Below, one piece after another: positions 1 through 12,159 of a DNA stretch of 64,000 bases. Below the pieces are notes generated by a model, which worked only from the letters and a program-made list of their open reading frames with translations, was not told the origin of the DNA and did no database searches. The DNA comes from Trametopsis cervina (lineage: Eukaryota; Basidiomycota; Agaricomycetes; Polyporales; Irpicaceae). Position 1 is the stretch's first letter, and each line of letters begins with the position of its first letter. The position numbers were made by a program, and so were the translations under genes. The stretch is taken from contig MU278352.1 of NCBI GenBank assembly GCA_022385755.1, forward strand, positions 1,178,001 to 1,242,000, written 5' to 3'.

Positions 1-1613
1 CTCACTTTTCCAAGCCAACCTGGTTGGGAACAGCTTTGCTACTGCGCCACTCGGTTGGTAAATGCATTAGAGATCGCCGCAATGTGTGCTAATTGTGTTG
101 TAGAGGTGGCTGTTGGCTCAAGAGTGACAATCAAGAACTTCGGTTACGGTGGTGGCCTCCTTCACTCACATGTTCAAACCTATCCGGTCGGTTCGAGTCA
201 GCAGCAGGTCACCTGTTATCACTACAAGGATGACAACAACGACTGGATGGTCCTCCCTCCATGGGGCGACCCGGAGTATAATCCGGAGGGCGAAATGCAA
301 TTCTTGAAGGACGGCGATGTGATTCGTCTGAGTCATTTCGCAACAACCCGCAATTTGCACTCCCATAACATACCTGCCCCTGTCACCAAGCTCAATCACG
401 AAGTATCGTGCTACGGCAACTCGTCTATCGGAGATAACCATGATCACTGGGTTGTGGAAATTGTCGACGATATCAAATTGGGCAAGAAGGCCAATGTAAA
501 GCGGATTCACGCATTGACCACTCGCTTGCGGTTCCGTCACCAGGCTCTGGGTTGCTATTTGCGCGCCGCGAATGCGATCTTGCCGCAGTGGGGTTTCAAG
601 CAAGTAGAAGTCAGCTGCGACAAGGAGAATAACCCTGGCGATACTCACACCTTCTGGAATATCGAGGGTCATGTCAATCCTCGCTGTGAGTGTATTCATT
701 TATTGCCCATGAACGCTCTCATCTTACAATGTAAGCGTTGTAGTGCCTGCTGGTGAATCGAGATACTATAGGTCTCCTTTCCTACGTGACTTCTGGCATC
801 TCAACATTGCGATGATGACATCAAACAACGCCCTTATTCCGGACCCTGACAAGGATGATATCCTAGCTTCGAAGCCGACCGACTGGCCTCTTATGCGGCT
901 GGGTCTCCGTATGTGTGGGTGGGGCGATGACCAGACGAAGTATTATCTGCTTGGCACACCGGTTATTTGGTGGGGTGGCACCCTCAGTTTGGGCTTGTCC
1001 CTTGTCGTTCTCCTGGTGTACTTGATGCGTATGCAACGAAGATATACTGATATGGAACCACGTATGTCCTTTCACTGATACTGCTTGTACGGTCTAACCT
1101 TCGCGCAGGGGAATGGGATCATTTCCTATATGTTGGCAAAGTTGCCTTCATTGGGTGGTTCCTGCATTACTGTAAGTTCTTGTACTGCTTCGACGATCCC
1201 AATATACCACGCTAAATATAAATTTTAGTCCCGTTCATGATCATGGGTCGTGTGACATACGTCCACCACTACGTGAGTTCTATACGCCGCGCGCTCAGAC
1301 TATGATCCTGACATGTATGGTAGTTGCCGACGCTATATTTCTCTGTCCTCATGCTGGCTCACCTCATCGATCACTTCCTGTTCAGCACAAAGCGGTTCAC
1401 CGAGAAAACGAAATGGATTGCCTTTGGTGTCATTACGTTTATCATTGTTGCTACCTTCTGGTGGTTCAAAGGTGTCGCTTTCGGTATTGATGGACCGATC
1501 GACGAGCATTGGGGCCTCCTTTGGCGTAAAGTGAGCATATTCTCGACTTTGTACAGGATTTCGCTAACTATCACAATGCTATTCTTCAGAGTTGGAACAT
1601 ATATAATCAATAA
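1..1613 (+). CDS. PMT4: Protein O-mannosyltransferase Pmt4 (C-terminal part, 5' truncated by window)
   Basis: Transfers mannose from dolichyl-phosphate mannose to Ser/Thr of secretory proteins in the ER membrane. Exons read as 1-53, 104-685, 744-1061, 1109-1171, 1229-1272, 1324-1530 and 1590-1613. The visible part begins inside the lumenal MIR region (motifs GSRVTIKNF, GGGLLHSHVQTYP, QQQVTCYHYKDDNNDW, then CEVSCYG-like and FWNIEGHVNPR repeats) and continues into the C-terminal PMT region with several hydrophobic segments (WWGGTLSLGLSLVVLLVYL, GKVAFIGWFLHYFPFMIMGR, YFSVLMLAHLIDHFLF). The conserved RVTYVHHYLP block is restored only by splicing. The protein ends in SWNIYNQ. The MIR motifs and C-terminal block fit the Pmt4 subfamily better than Pmt1/2. 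The start codon and catalytic N-terminal loop lie upstream of the window. Confidence 0.93.
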
Positions 1614-1876
1614 TGTAGGATGAGCTCATGTACATAGTGCTACTCCTGATATTGTTTCTCTTATTATTATGGACAATATCTTCCCTGATCCGATGTTGAG
1701 TGAAGAAAGTAAGGTCTTCCCTGAGAGTACCCATGAAACAGCGGTGAACGATATGGCCGGAAACATGCAAAAAGTGATGTATTCCAACACGACGAGCAAT
1801 GAGACTAGCATTGAAAGAGTAAAATATGAAAGCAGACGTGTAACGATGAAAGATGAGCATTATTTGCCCTCAGGAA

Positions 1877-4749
1877 CTACGGCTTGCTCGGGACGCCTGC
1901 TCCTACTCTACGGTAGAAGAGCAGGTACGCGCATCTGTCATCTCGTTCCTGGCCGCCGAAAACGTCTTCCGGACGAACATCGGACACGAGCTCGTCGTCA
2001 ATTCGTATCCATGCTTGGCGTGGGCGGTCGTTTAGGTCGCGATTGGGATGGAGAACGTCTAGCGTGTAATGTCCGCCGGAAGCAGACTGTCCGTGGTGGT
2101 ATAGTGCTCCGATGAGCTGATACTTGACTGGCTGTGGTGGCCGCTGCGCGATGAGATCTAGGAAAAAGAGTGAGTACAGGGTCGTTAGCTCAGACATGAA
2201 ATTGCTTACCAGGGGCTATCTCCAGTAAAGGGCCGAAAGACACATGTTTTCCAATCTTGACAACATCTCCCACCTTGGTGTCATACAAGAACCTCTTGAG
2301 ATGCAGGACCAGGATGGGCGGTAGTGATTCGATCAGTTCCTGTCGTGTTGCCTCGATGACGACCCCTGGGCGAGTAGCAGATGATATCTCCACCGGGTGA
2401 GGATGTGAGAGCTGCTGCAAAGCGTCCTTGATAGAGGTAACTTGTTCGCGCTATATGTACCAGTTATGGTTAAACATAATATGTATGCTCCCACAAGCAC
2501 AAGGACGTGCCTGTATGTCCAATCGCAGCGACCGCCACTCTTCCACTGCTATTGAATCGCGCTGGTGAGGGGCCTTCAAGATGGACCGGAATTTGCCACC
2601 AAATATACGTGTTATCGGGGACTCGGCTCCTTTACCCTGCGGAAGCGATACAACTCAGTTTGATGGGGCGTACAAACTATATGTTCAAGGGGAACACCTA
2701 CACCACGGGTATTGGCCGCGCGATTTCTCTTGCCGACCTCAAGCCAGCCATCGCCACCTTGATCTACACCTTCTTCTGCCTGTTTCGAATGATTGGATGA
2801 GGACAGCGAAAGTAACTCCTCTTCTAGCGTGTCAAGGAAGAACCCTAGGAACTCCTCCGCATCCTCTTGATGTCCGCCCTGGAAGATTGGATATATTTTA
2901 GTGCTGTTGGCTTTGAGCGGATACTATAGCTTACCACCATGCTAGCAAAGCGCTTTTTCTCTTTCATGACATCGTAGACGTAAGTCGGGATAAACGAGTC
3001 GATATCATCGAAGTCTTCCTCCCGCTCTTTACCCTTCGATCGAGACGGCTTGCTGTCTTCTGGCTCTTTGATGCCGAACTCCTTTAGGAATTGTATGATA
3101 GCATCAACCAGTGGAGTCGCAGTTGAGCTAGTCGAGCTGAGTGCAGGGCCGGAGATGTACTTGCCCAGCTCAGTAAAAAGGCGCCAAAAGGGAGGACAGT
3201 AAACCAAGACTTGTAGAACAGCATTAGCGAAGCACATATTTCCCGTATTGATCAACCCGCGCGGGCGAATCTTAGGCGCAACACTGGTCCCGGAGGGACC
3301 AGAATTGAGAAGGTTGAGAACTTCAGGACGCACTGTGCCAGAAGACGTCTTGGCAGAAGATGACGTCCCGCCCTGAAGACCGGCAGGTATGGAGAAGCCT
3401 ACGACTGCCGAAGTGGGGAGGCGAGACTTGGAAGAGGATGCCGTAGCATCATTCGATTGCAGGAGAGAAGCCCAAGACTTCTTCTGCGTGTTAACTGGAG
3501 GTTTAGGTAACACCGGCTGGGCCTGAGTGACAGGCACCTCCTCGACCCTATCGTCTTGAGAGGACTCGATCTTCTGCGCCTGTTCTGATGACACAGAATC
3601 TCCGCTGGGCAGTTTTCCTTCCACGCTGACAGAGTTTAAAGGTTTTATCTGTTGCAGTGGAGAAGGTGCTGCAGATGTCACGGATGTATTTGCGGAAGAG
3701 GGCGAGCCTGCTGTGGGCGTTACAGGCGCTGTTGAGTTGGTAGTCGTTTCGGTAACGGAGGACGATGGTATCTCGGCAGACGAAGGGGATGACTGGGACG
3801 GATGCTTGGATGGCACTGTTTCTGCCAGTATAGTGGAAACAAACGGTACAGGATCCGAGGAAACGGCAATCTTCGGTGATGCTGGAGGAGTTCGTATATC
3901 GGTTGCACCATCAATAATATGCGGCGGTGGGAGAGCACGAGAGGAGATCATGACGCCTACGGCAAGAGAAGGATTCCGCGGTTTCCTCGACCATACAACG
4001 TACAAAGAACCGGCGGAACCAACGACAACAGACGAGGTTGTCGCTTCAGAATTCGGTGACATGAGAGAACGAGGGCCGTCGTCGCCTTCCGTTTCTATCG
4101 GTGGAGTTTCTACACGAGCTTTCGAGGGTATTAGAGATGTAGGCGCCGGAGGTGAATTGGGGAGTAGAGGTGGTGCAGGTTGCTGGGTTGAAGAGACATG
4201 AGCATCCAGCTCAGACGGAGGCACCGTTTCGGGTAGAGGATCAAGGTGAGGAGGAGGCGCGGGGGAATCTTCAGCGGGAGGAAGGGGGCTTGGTAGCTGG
4301 GCAGGCATGGAGAGCTGTTTTGGTAATGGTGACAAGGTTTGCGTTGACCACGAATTAGAATGGTACTGTCCATTTAAGGAAGGTCGAAATGGTTGCGAAT
4401 AAGCGACATGCTGTAAATGAGGGCTGTACTTTTGCGGGGGTTGGGCGTATGTGGTTGGAGGTAAGTGAGGCAATGCAGGCTGGGGCTGCAGATAATGCTG
4501 ATGTGGTACATGCGGGGAATGCTGGAAGCTGGGACCGCCTGCACGATGTGGATGATACCCACCCCGACCTGAGGCATTCATTCTTGGCGATGCAGGTTGA
4601 TGAGGTGGGGGGCTGTGGCCATTCAACGAGTTTATAGGGTACGGATAGTAAGGTACAGGACCGGGATTATACGGATAATGGTAGGGCGGGGGAGGGGAGT
4701 GATAGTATGTTGGCCCCGGATGAGTATAATGTTGGTGAGGATTTGCCAT
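1877..4749 (-). CDS. Ubiquitin carboxyl-terminal hydrolase, Ubp3/USP10-like
   Basis: Cysteine protease that removes ubiquitin from proteins; Ubp3/USP10 enzymes act in the cytoplasm on trafficking, ribophagy and stress-granule targets. Exons (minus strand) 4749-2935, 2878-2702, 2636-2511, 2450-2210 and 2157-1877 give 879 aa. The first ~490 residues are low-complexity, rich in Pro, Ser, His and Tyr. The catalytic domain starts with the Cys box GLINTGNMCFANAVLQVL (Cys near residue 505), followed by GGHQEDAEEFLGFFLDTLEE, SPITRIFGGKFRS, LHLKRFLYDT, the His box YHHGQSASGGHYTLDV and the Asp in WIRIDDELV. The intron 2510-2451 has a GC donor (CAG|GCACGT); it is the only junction that keeps the conserved LDIQ-REQV reading. 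Convergent with the PMT4 gene. Assignment to Ubp3/USP10 rests on box spacing and the long disordered N-terminus. Confidence 0.9.
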
Positions 4750-5273
4750 GATTACCTCTGCGAGTGGTAGCAGAGCTGGGCGGCGAAATTCCAGGGAGTG
4801 CGTCAGCGAGGCGCGAAAATATCAGGTGCCATGTGCTACTTACAACTGGCCTAAGTTGAAGTTGTACAATGCAGATTGAGCTATACTATAAGTACTAAAG
4901 ACCAATCAGGCTTCGACGTGCGTTCAGAAATAGTAAGTAGACTCCTACCACTCCCTAGGCTTGTGAGAGGAAATGTGTGGTGAGTGGTGTAGTAGTCCGG
5001 CGAATCGCTACAACGCGTGTAGTCAGTGGGTACGAAATTAACCACAGGGCTTTATGAAGGCCTTTTGAGGTGACGAGTACGTCGAGGACAATGTTTGAAG
5101 AGTGGTAGGATGCACAAGACAACATGCGCTGCCACTCTGATTCACCTTGATCACCGAGGCGCCGGATTGCTGCTGATTTATCGGCCAGCCCGGCCGGCGA
5201 GTGCATACCCAAGCTATCGCATCCTCTGAACACTCCGAACCTGTACATTCTGTACTCAACGAATGTCGCTCCC
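4750..5273. promoter_or_regulatory. Shared 5' region between divergent genes
   Basis: Noncoding 524 bp between the ATG of the deubiquitinase (4749, minus) and the ATG of the coiled-coil gene (5274, plus). It must hold both promoters. No clear TATA box was seen, and the open frames here are short and without codon or domain support. Confidence 0.5.
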
Positions 5274-8200
5274 ATGGCAGACCTTGGACTTGACAAAGAT
5301 CATCCTCTTGCACTTGAATTAACGAGCCTGAGAGATGCTGTTGCACGGTACCAGGTAAGAGTTGGACATGGCGGTTATTCAACGTCCAATTGATTACTCT
5401 GCTCATCTGAGCTAACGTGTAGGCTTTCCTTCATTAGCATGAAGCACATGCCGCATCAGTGAAGCTACAAAGACACTCCCTTGATACTTCACATGCTATC
5501 GAACACGCTCGTGCGCTGGAGGTGGAGAATGCACGACTACGGGACGAAGTAGAGGCCTTACGAGCGCATCCTGATACCACCCCTCATCCGACTGCCTTGC
5601 AAGTTCCGGAGCTGACCCTTGCGTTGAGAAAACTCTCCGACAAATTAACCTTTACTGAAGAAACGCTACTGTCAAGAGCTACAGAAGTTGCGCACATCCG
5701 AAGCGAGCTTGCGAAGGTTCAGGGAGAGAAGGACGCCGCCCTTGTGGCTACTCGTTCTGCAAACACCGCGATAAAACAGAGTGAACATAGAGAGCGTGAG
5801 CTTGCTCGCCAAGCCCGCGCCGCCGAAGAAGAAAGAAAACTTGCAGATCTGGTCGTGAAGGAATACGCAGCACTTGTCAGGAAGTTAGAAGGACGGCCGT
5901 CCCATACCAGAACTGTATCACGTGAAGAGCATGCACCCTTCTCTCAAAGCACTCCTGTAGGAAGCTTGGCGGAAGGCAAACTTGGGTTGCAGAAGCTGTT
6001 TATGGAGTTCAGCGGCGAGAATGAGCAACTAGCATCCGAGTTAAGCAAGTCTCAGTCAGAGGTCACTTTATTACGAGAGCAGTTAAACGCCGAGCAACAG
6101 CGTTCTGAAGCGGATCGTGAATCCCTAGGCAAGATGATTGTGGAGCTTGATAAGTATAAAGCGGATGATAACACAGCTGCCAAGATGGTGTCTCGCTACA
6201 TGTCAGTACGTGCCAGAGGGATAGGTCGCTTTTAACTCACAACCTGTGATACTAGGAAGTTCTCGCAATCTACTACCGATGCTCTCCAAACAGCCATGGA
6301 TAATCTTCGTACTCGTCACGCAGCAACAATCGCCACCTTGAACGCTCAGATTGCTCAGCTCCAAACGGCGTTGCTGTCCGAGCAACGTCAGAGCGAGAAG
6401 CTGCGAGAGGCTTTGGATCAGCTGTCGGAGGATATCTCACGAGAAGCTTACGGTCGGCGCCGAGAGATTTCTTTACGTTTGGCTTTCCTCGGGCGTGAAG
6501 AAACTCTGTCGGAGAAACTACATCGCTGGGTACGAAAGTCTAGAGAAATGGTGGACCGCGTCTTCGCACAGACAGGCCATCCTCAAGACTCTTCCGCAGC
6601 CCTATACCAAGCTTTCACTGAAATTCTTCATGGCGCAGAAGATCTTCTGGGAGCGCTCGACGGCAAACCGTCGGTGGACTCAAGCCCACAGAACGGCTCG
6701 GTCGGGCGTATCCTATCTGCACAGAATGCAGTGACCGCGCTTATCCGAGAGTTGCAACATGAATCTCGTCTGCGTGTGGAGGCACAAAGCTTGTTGGCAC
6801 AGGCTGCCGATACCCATCAACCTGCTCCGGGCGTTTCGACTCTTCCCCTGACGCTTCCACGGTCTACATCTTCCTTAAATGTTCAAGACGAACCCATCGA
6901 AGTGAGAGTAGATGAGCAACTGGACTTGGACCCATCAGAGCTCCAGGCTATCAAGCAGAACGATCTTCCTTCATTGGATCATATTTCCGACGTGTTCAGC
7001 TCTCTAACCGATCCTGTAGTTGCTTCAGCTGCCTCCCCGGTGTTGGAGTTGGCGCCGCTATCCACTTCTTCCGGTGACGTGTTCCCCGAAAGTCCCAAGA
7101 CACCTATCCAGCCACCGTCGGATGAGAGCTCCTGCGAGCCTTCAGCACTGAGCCTCTCGCCCGACCCATCCATTATTGTTGACATGACAGTCGCAACGGG
7201 CGGCACCTCTACATCATTCCCCATCGACAGAGTATCACCCTCATTGACAAAAACGCCGCTGGATTCTCCTACCGATGACCTCGGCCGTCGTCATCCCGAT
7301 TCGCCCAAGCCTCTACCATCGGCCGCTCCAGCGGTGGAAATGCAAGAGCTCCCCGGGTTTGATATCCGTGAGCTGCCATCCGATACTCCGATGGAATTCG
7401 TCACCACGACAGACGAGGAACCACAGCGCGGTGTCGTCGCATCGCTCACTCCACTCCTTGTGCCAGAAAGCACGTCCGGCACCCCAGCAGGAATACTGTT
7501 CACTCCGAGTCCCGTGGACCCTGGATTTGCACATCCTCTGATGTCAGAACTGCAACTTTCGAAGCAGCGCTACGATAATTTCCAGAAGGCGTTTAGAGAT
7601 TGTAGCATGGCCCTCAAAGAACTGAAGAAAGACCTTGAAGAGCTACCCTCTTCGCTCGAGATGACAACGGTCATACGGACAGCGGTGGAGCGCCTGAACG
7701 ATTTTAATGAGGACACTCGTGTTGAACTTGAGATTCGCGTTGCCGACGAAGAACGGATTATCTCGGGTTACGAAGCCCTTCTCTCCGTCCCTGGTGCTAT
7801 GGCCGAAGTCGACGAAGCCAGTGTAAAGGAGGAAATAGGCGCATTTGTGGAGAGTACTAACCCAATTGTGGCCAAATCGATGGATCAGTTCAACCGGAAG
7901 TTGGACGATCTGCAACACGACATAGCGTCAGTCAAGAGAACTCTTCACGAGCTATCGGCGGGTGAAGCCGCGTCTCCTGCGTCGCCGGAGGCGAAGAGCA
8001 CTTCAGGGTGGACATCTTGGACAGGAAGCGTTTTTGGCGGATCTCGTCCTGTGAGTCCTGCGCCGACATTTGGCTCGGTCATGACAACCCCTCGCGCACG
8101 CCAGTCATCATTTGGAGCGTTTCTGCATCGACCATCCCTTCCTAATCTCCATGATCGAGGTGGTACCAGCAACAGCCCCACTGAGCGGGAGAGTCCGTTC

Positions 8201-8479
8201 GCCGCTCTTGGCCTCAGGATACCGATGCCTACAGTTGTCTTACCACAGGCGTCCCCCTCACGAGGCCTCTTCCTTTCACCGGGCATGAGTTCTACCCATT
8301 CACGACCACAAAAGCCTCGAGCAGCATCGTCTCCTATGTACATGCTCGGGCTCGGCATCGGTAGTACGAGCCACGGATTCCCTACGTCTGCGAAGCTCCC
8401 TCATGCGCAGAGCAAGCTGGTTGAGAGCTCAGACGGGGAGGGTTCACAGAGCGCAGGCGGAGATTCAGACGTTGAGTAA
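5274..8479 (+). CDS. Large coiled-coil / Ser-Pro-rich protein, unknown function
   Basis: Not recognised as a named family. Exons 5274-5354, 5438-6201 and 6256-8479 encode 1022 aa. The start ATG gives MADLGLDKDHPLALELTSLR, and the first intron is needed to enter the long frame. Residues ~30-380 are strongly heptad-like (AIEHARALEVENARLRDEVE, LRTRHAATIATLNAQIAQLQ), i.e. coiled coil. Residues ~480-730 are rich in Ser, Pro and Asp. A second helical block follows at ~750-880 (YDNFQKAFRDCSMALKELKK, QFNRKLDDLQHDIASVKRTL), then a Ser/Pro-rich tail ending with GDSDVE. The layout resembles a scaffold or tether (autophagy or cytoskeletal scaffolds look like this), but I see no diagnostic motif. Confidence 0.8.
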
Positions 8480-8589
8480 TGACAGCACTTGTGGGACAAG
8501 TTCTCTTGATTTCGGACATCTACCTTTCACGTATACCTAATAGTCGCGTACGGGAGACACTATTGCTTAGATCATATGAACAATGATAT

Positions 8590-11443
8590 TCATTCTGATT
8601 CGTCGTCCGAACCCTCCGCCGCGTCATCCTCCGCTCGCACGCCTTCAATGCCTTCGTACGGTATCTTATTCTTCGACCACCTCCCTACTAGCCAATCTAT
8701 GCGGCATAAACCACTGGCGGTGGTGGATGCGAGTAGAGAAGCTCTGCCAAGTCCGTTACCATTGTTCCAAACCACCCGAGTTACGCCAACTTGTGGAGGC
8801 CACGCTCCAATCGCTTTAGGAGCTGACTTCATTTTCGCTACAGCGATCTTCTCAATTTCCTATCGTGTGCCACCGCATGAGCCTTTGGCAAATCATGGAA
8901 GATGACGCGCGTACCTTCGGGAGGAAGTGCTCCAGCATCCTGTACTCTCCTGAATCACGATTATAGTCCAGTTGGTATATCTTGTGAGACAAAAAAGGCT
9001 GTAGTATGCAAAAAGTGAGATGTAGAACGGCAATCTTATGTATGATACCTACCACTGTTCCTCCTCTTCTTGTATTTCGCAATGTATTGGTGGTCTGGCA
9101 GCTCCCGTCTGCAACTCCGACCGCCAGTTGTGGGTGATAATCAGACGCACTCAAGCTCTATGACGCCATAGTCAGATATTACTGTGAGCCGGTTCAATGG
9201 AGTACATGATGTACTCACCCAGACGGGTCCTTCAGGCTCGATAACGGTATGGCCTTTGTTCAGCATGACCGCTGAGAAGGACACTGACTTCACTTGACCT
9301 TGATCAATGCTGACGGGTCCGCCGACGTAGGGTGCATAACATACGGTATTGACGACATCTACCAGGACGTTTATCAATAAATGACAACCTTTAGACGTGC
9401 AGACATACCTCGCGTTCGATATATCTCATTCCCACAGGGCGTCCGTGTGTCGGTTGCACCAAGCATTCCATCATAGGAAGCGCTGACCAGAACAGAGGGG
9501 TCGCCTGGGCTGTCTTCCCCTGTTGAAGTGCTGGAAGGAGCACGTATCCATGTAATAGATCGGATGGCGGATTGATGAACAGAGGAGTAGTACGTAGGTA
9601 GGGGGGCTAAATTCGATTTATTCAACGGTATCATTCAGAGAATTTCGATTAGTATATAACGAAAGAGCGATACCTTCATCGGGATCCGGGTTCTTCAAAG
9701 CTTCTGCAACGTCGAATACCGCTATATAGCCTATTAAATGGAGAGATTGACGGACCCTAAGTTTGCGCAATGCTTTGGTACGAGGTATATCTGGAAACGT
9801 ACCGTTTGAACAGCCTACCGCAATCACTTCGCTGTTCGCCCAATCGAGACACCAGCAAGCGGTCTCTTCCAATTCAAACCGTGCAACCGGTTTTGCTTTT
9901 ACTAGACCAACCATTCAGCTGCGTTAGGCAACGTGAAACACACCACTGACTATAAATTGGAGCCTCGGCATCTGCACTTTCCCGCTGTAGATCCGAGGGA
10001 AATGGCACTGCGAATATTGAAACCGAACCGTCCTCAAATGCACCTGCCAGAAGCCCGAGTCGGCGTGTTGACGCATTATCGGAGTCCTTTAAATTTTGAA
10101 TTGGCGGTCGAAGCGGGAGTGATATAGACTCACCTTAAGCGAGTCGCCACTTGGCAGAGGGCACCACTTCAGTTCGTGTGCGGGTCCAATGTCAATGCAT
10201 AATACCATATCGCAGGACATCCTCCCAGAATCCGCTTCGTCAGATTCAGCGGCATTTGTTGCATTCAAGGACCAGATTTGGATACATGCAGGGTTCGGCC
10301 TCGGTACTTTGACTCCGATCTTCGGCGTGTAGTCATAAGACGGTAGAGGAGCAACGGCAAGGTATTGTCTGTGGGAAGTCTCTTCTCTAGATAAGTTAGA
10401 CGGATAAAATATACGCTCGGTTTGACACACCCGGGCGATCCTCAGGATGGATAGGGCACCAGTCGACACCCCACACCGGAGCACCAGCGTTGAAGACATG
10501 ACTCGTAGATTGCGGAAAGAATCGGCCTGTGGGATATCATTAGATTCGCGTTGCGTAGGTTCACTGAGCTAGCAGTTTGACCCATGGATAGGTGCGAAAA
10601 GCGGTGCATCTCCACTCGTTCCTGTTTTCCGTGAGGACCGAACCAGCAATGAATCAAATTCTCTGGCTTCGGGGCCGAATCCTGAGCGGTTCTCTGGGGG
10701 AGGTACTGCTCCGCTTCTCTGTATTACAGAGTCAGATTATATGCGCTCACGAGTTATGATCGTAGGGCTTACTCAACCTGAAGTAAGTCAAGATCCGGTT
10801 GGAACTTCAAATCCGAATATACGCGTGGCCGTCTGTCTTCTTCTTTGGTGTCCCCGTTAGCGGACATATGCTCCGTATACCATCCGCGATCCTCCAATAA
10901 CTCCCAGAGAGGCCCGGGACCAACGTTGGTGCCCCAGGCTTTCGCAACCCTTCTGAGTACCGTGTCACCACTTCCCCATGCATTGGTAAATACCACGGTA
11001 TCAGGCTTGAATGGTCCTGGCTCCAGGTCTAAACGCTCAACTTCACCACCTTTGTAGTATAGAGGGAAGGCTCTATGTCGGTGATGGACGCTAGGCAAGA
11101 GCGGCAAAGACTTTCGGCCGTGCGATGTACTCTTCTTTCCAGCTGTCGAACGGGGTGTTTTATTCGCGGATTTCCTACCCCCTTTGCGCGGAGTGACTGG
11201 ACTGAAATTGTCCGGCTCCTGTTCCATACTGACATCGTCGTGGTCCCCGTCATCTTCGGACATAGCGTCATCATCTTTATCGTCGTGCTGAGCTTTATCC
11301 TCAGGTGCGAAGTCGCTTCCGCTCTCTACTTCTTTGTCTGCCGCTTCTTGAATATTAGTAGGTCCTGCTTCTTCCTGATCGTCGTCGGCCAGAAAGCGTG
11401 CATAATTTGGGCGCGAGGCACGCGAGCGTAGCTCTCTGGGCAT
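8590..11443 (-). CDS. TFIIIC subunit, Sfc6/Tfc6 (WD40 repeat)
   Basis: Likely the WD40 subunit of RNA polymerase III general factor TFIIIC (tau91/Sfc6), which binds the B box of tRNA genes. Twelve exons: 11443-10773, 10718-10582, 10526-10431, 10384-10134, 10086-9951, 9901-9803, 9730-9674, 9606-9409, 9358-9219, 9157-9053, 8998-8915 and 8859-8590, giving 747 aa. The N-terminus has basic RSRASRP and acidic tracts. The WD40 part includes VFNAGAPVWGVDWCPIHPED, QYLAVAPLPSYDYTPKIG, RRLGLLAGAFEDGSVSIFAV, ETACWCLDWANSEVIAVGCS, HQSAIRSITWIRAP and VLVSASYDG. The tail is GVTRVVWNNG then GLCRIDWLVGRW. Each junction was chosen to keep these blocks in frame, and all phases close. The C-terminus is close to the 3' end of the convergent coiled-coil gene. 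Confidence 0.88.
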
Positions 11444-12159
11444 CACACAGATAGACTAGACGTTTGAGAGCAGTCAGATAGATACATGGGCAAATTGAAC
11501 TGAAATACTCACCGCGGATGAAATGACACTACGCTACCAAGTTGTCATGCAGTCAGACATTCAATTTGGTCAAATTGGTGAACCTGAAGAGGCAACGGGT
11601 GATCTGGGCGGCTAACTCTAAAAGCTACTGCACATATTTTGAGAATATGATTCTACAAGATCTCCTTGTTGACTGCATGCTCAGCCAACTTGAAGGACTG
11701 CTTACGCGATCTCCTTCACTCTTGACACAACCGCGTCTGCTGGTAACATCCTTATGGTGCTGTCGAGTCACCGGAGAAGATTCTTGCGCGACATCAGCGG
11801 AAAGTGATGCAGATAATAGCTTACATATGACTGATTTGTCTCCAATAAGTGCTTATCGTGCCTGATCTGGTGTTATCCGCACTAAAGCAGCCGCCCGGGC
11901 ACATCATCTTCCGCTGCTCTCATGCAAAACACCCCACACAAGACCGGCCATGTTTTGGCCGCGGCACTTGGCAGTGGTACAAAAACCATTTGTGCGGTTC
12001 CGCCTTATAGTCTGACTGAGCATGCCGGAGCTGCCCTCCTCTCTTTAAGACGTGAAGCCTGGTCTGACCGCTACCCTCCCACACTAGTGTCTCGCAGCCC
12101 GGCCTTTGGAGCTTGTCTTGACGGAGGCTTTCCCCCCTGAGCCTACGAACACTACTTAA
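11444..12159. other. Intergenic, promoters of TFIIIC and first MFS gene
   Basis: 716 bp between divergent starts. Open frames here lack splice-consistent extension or recognisable motifs. CT-rich stretches lie shortly upstream of 12160. No repeat or RNA gene seen. Confidence 0.45.

Noticed and set aside
185..200. tRNA B-box-like GGTTCGAGTC
   Set aside because: Inside the PMT4 coding exon, with no A box or cloverleaf.
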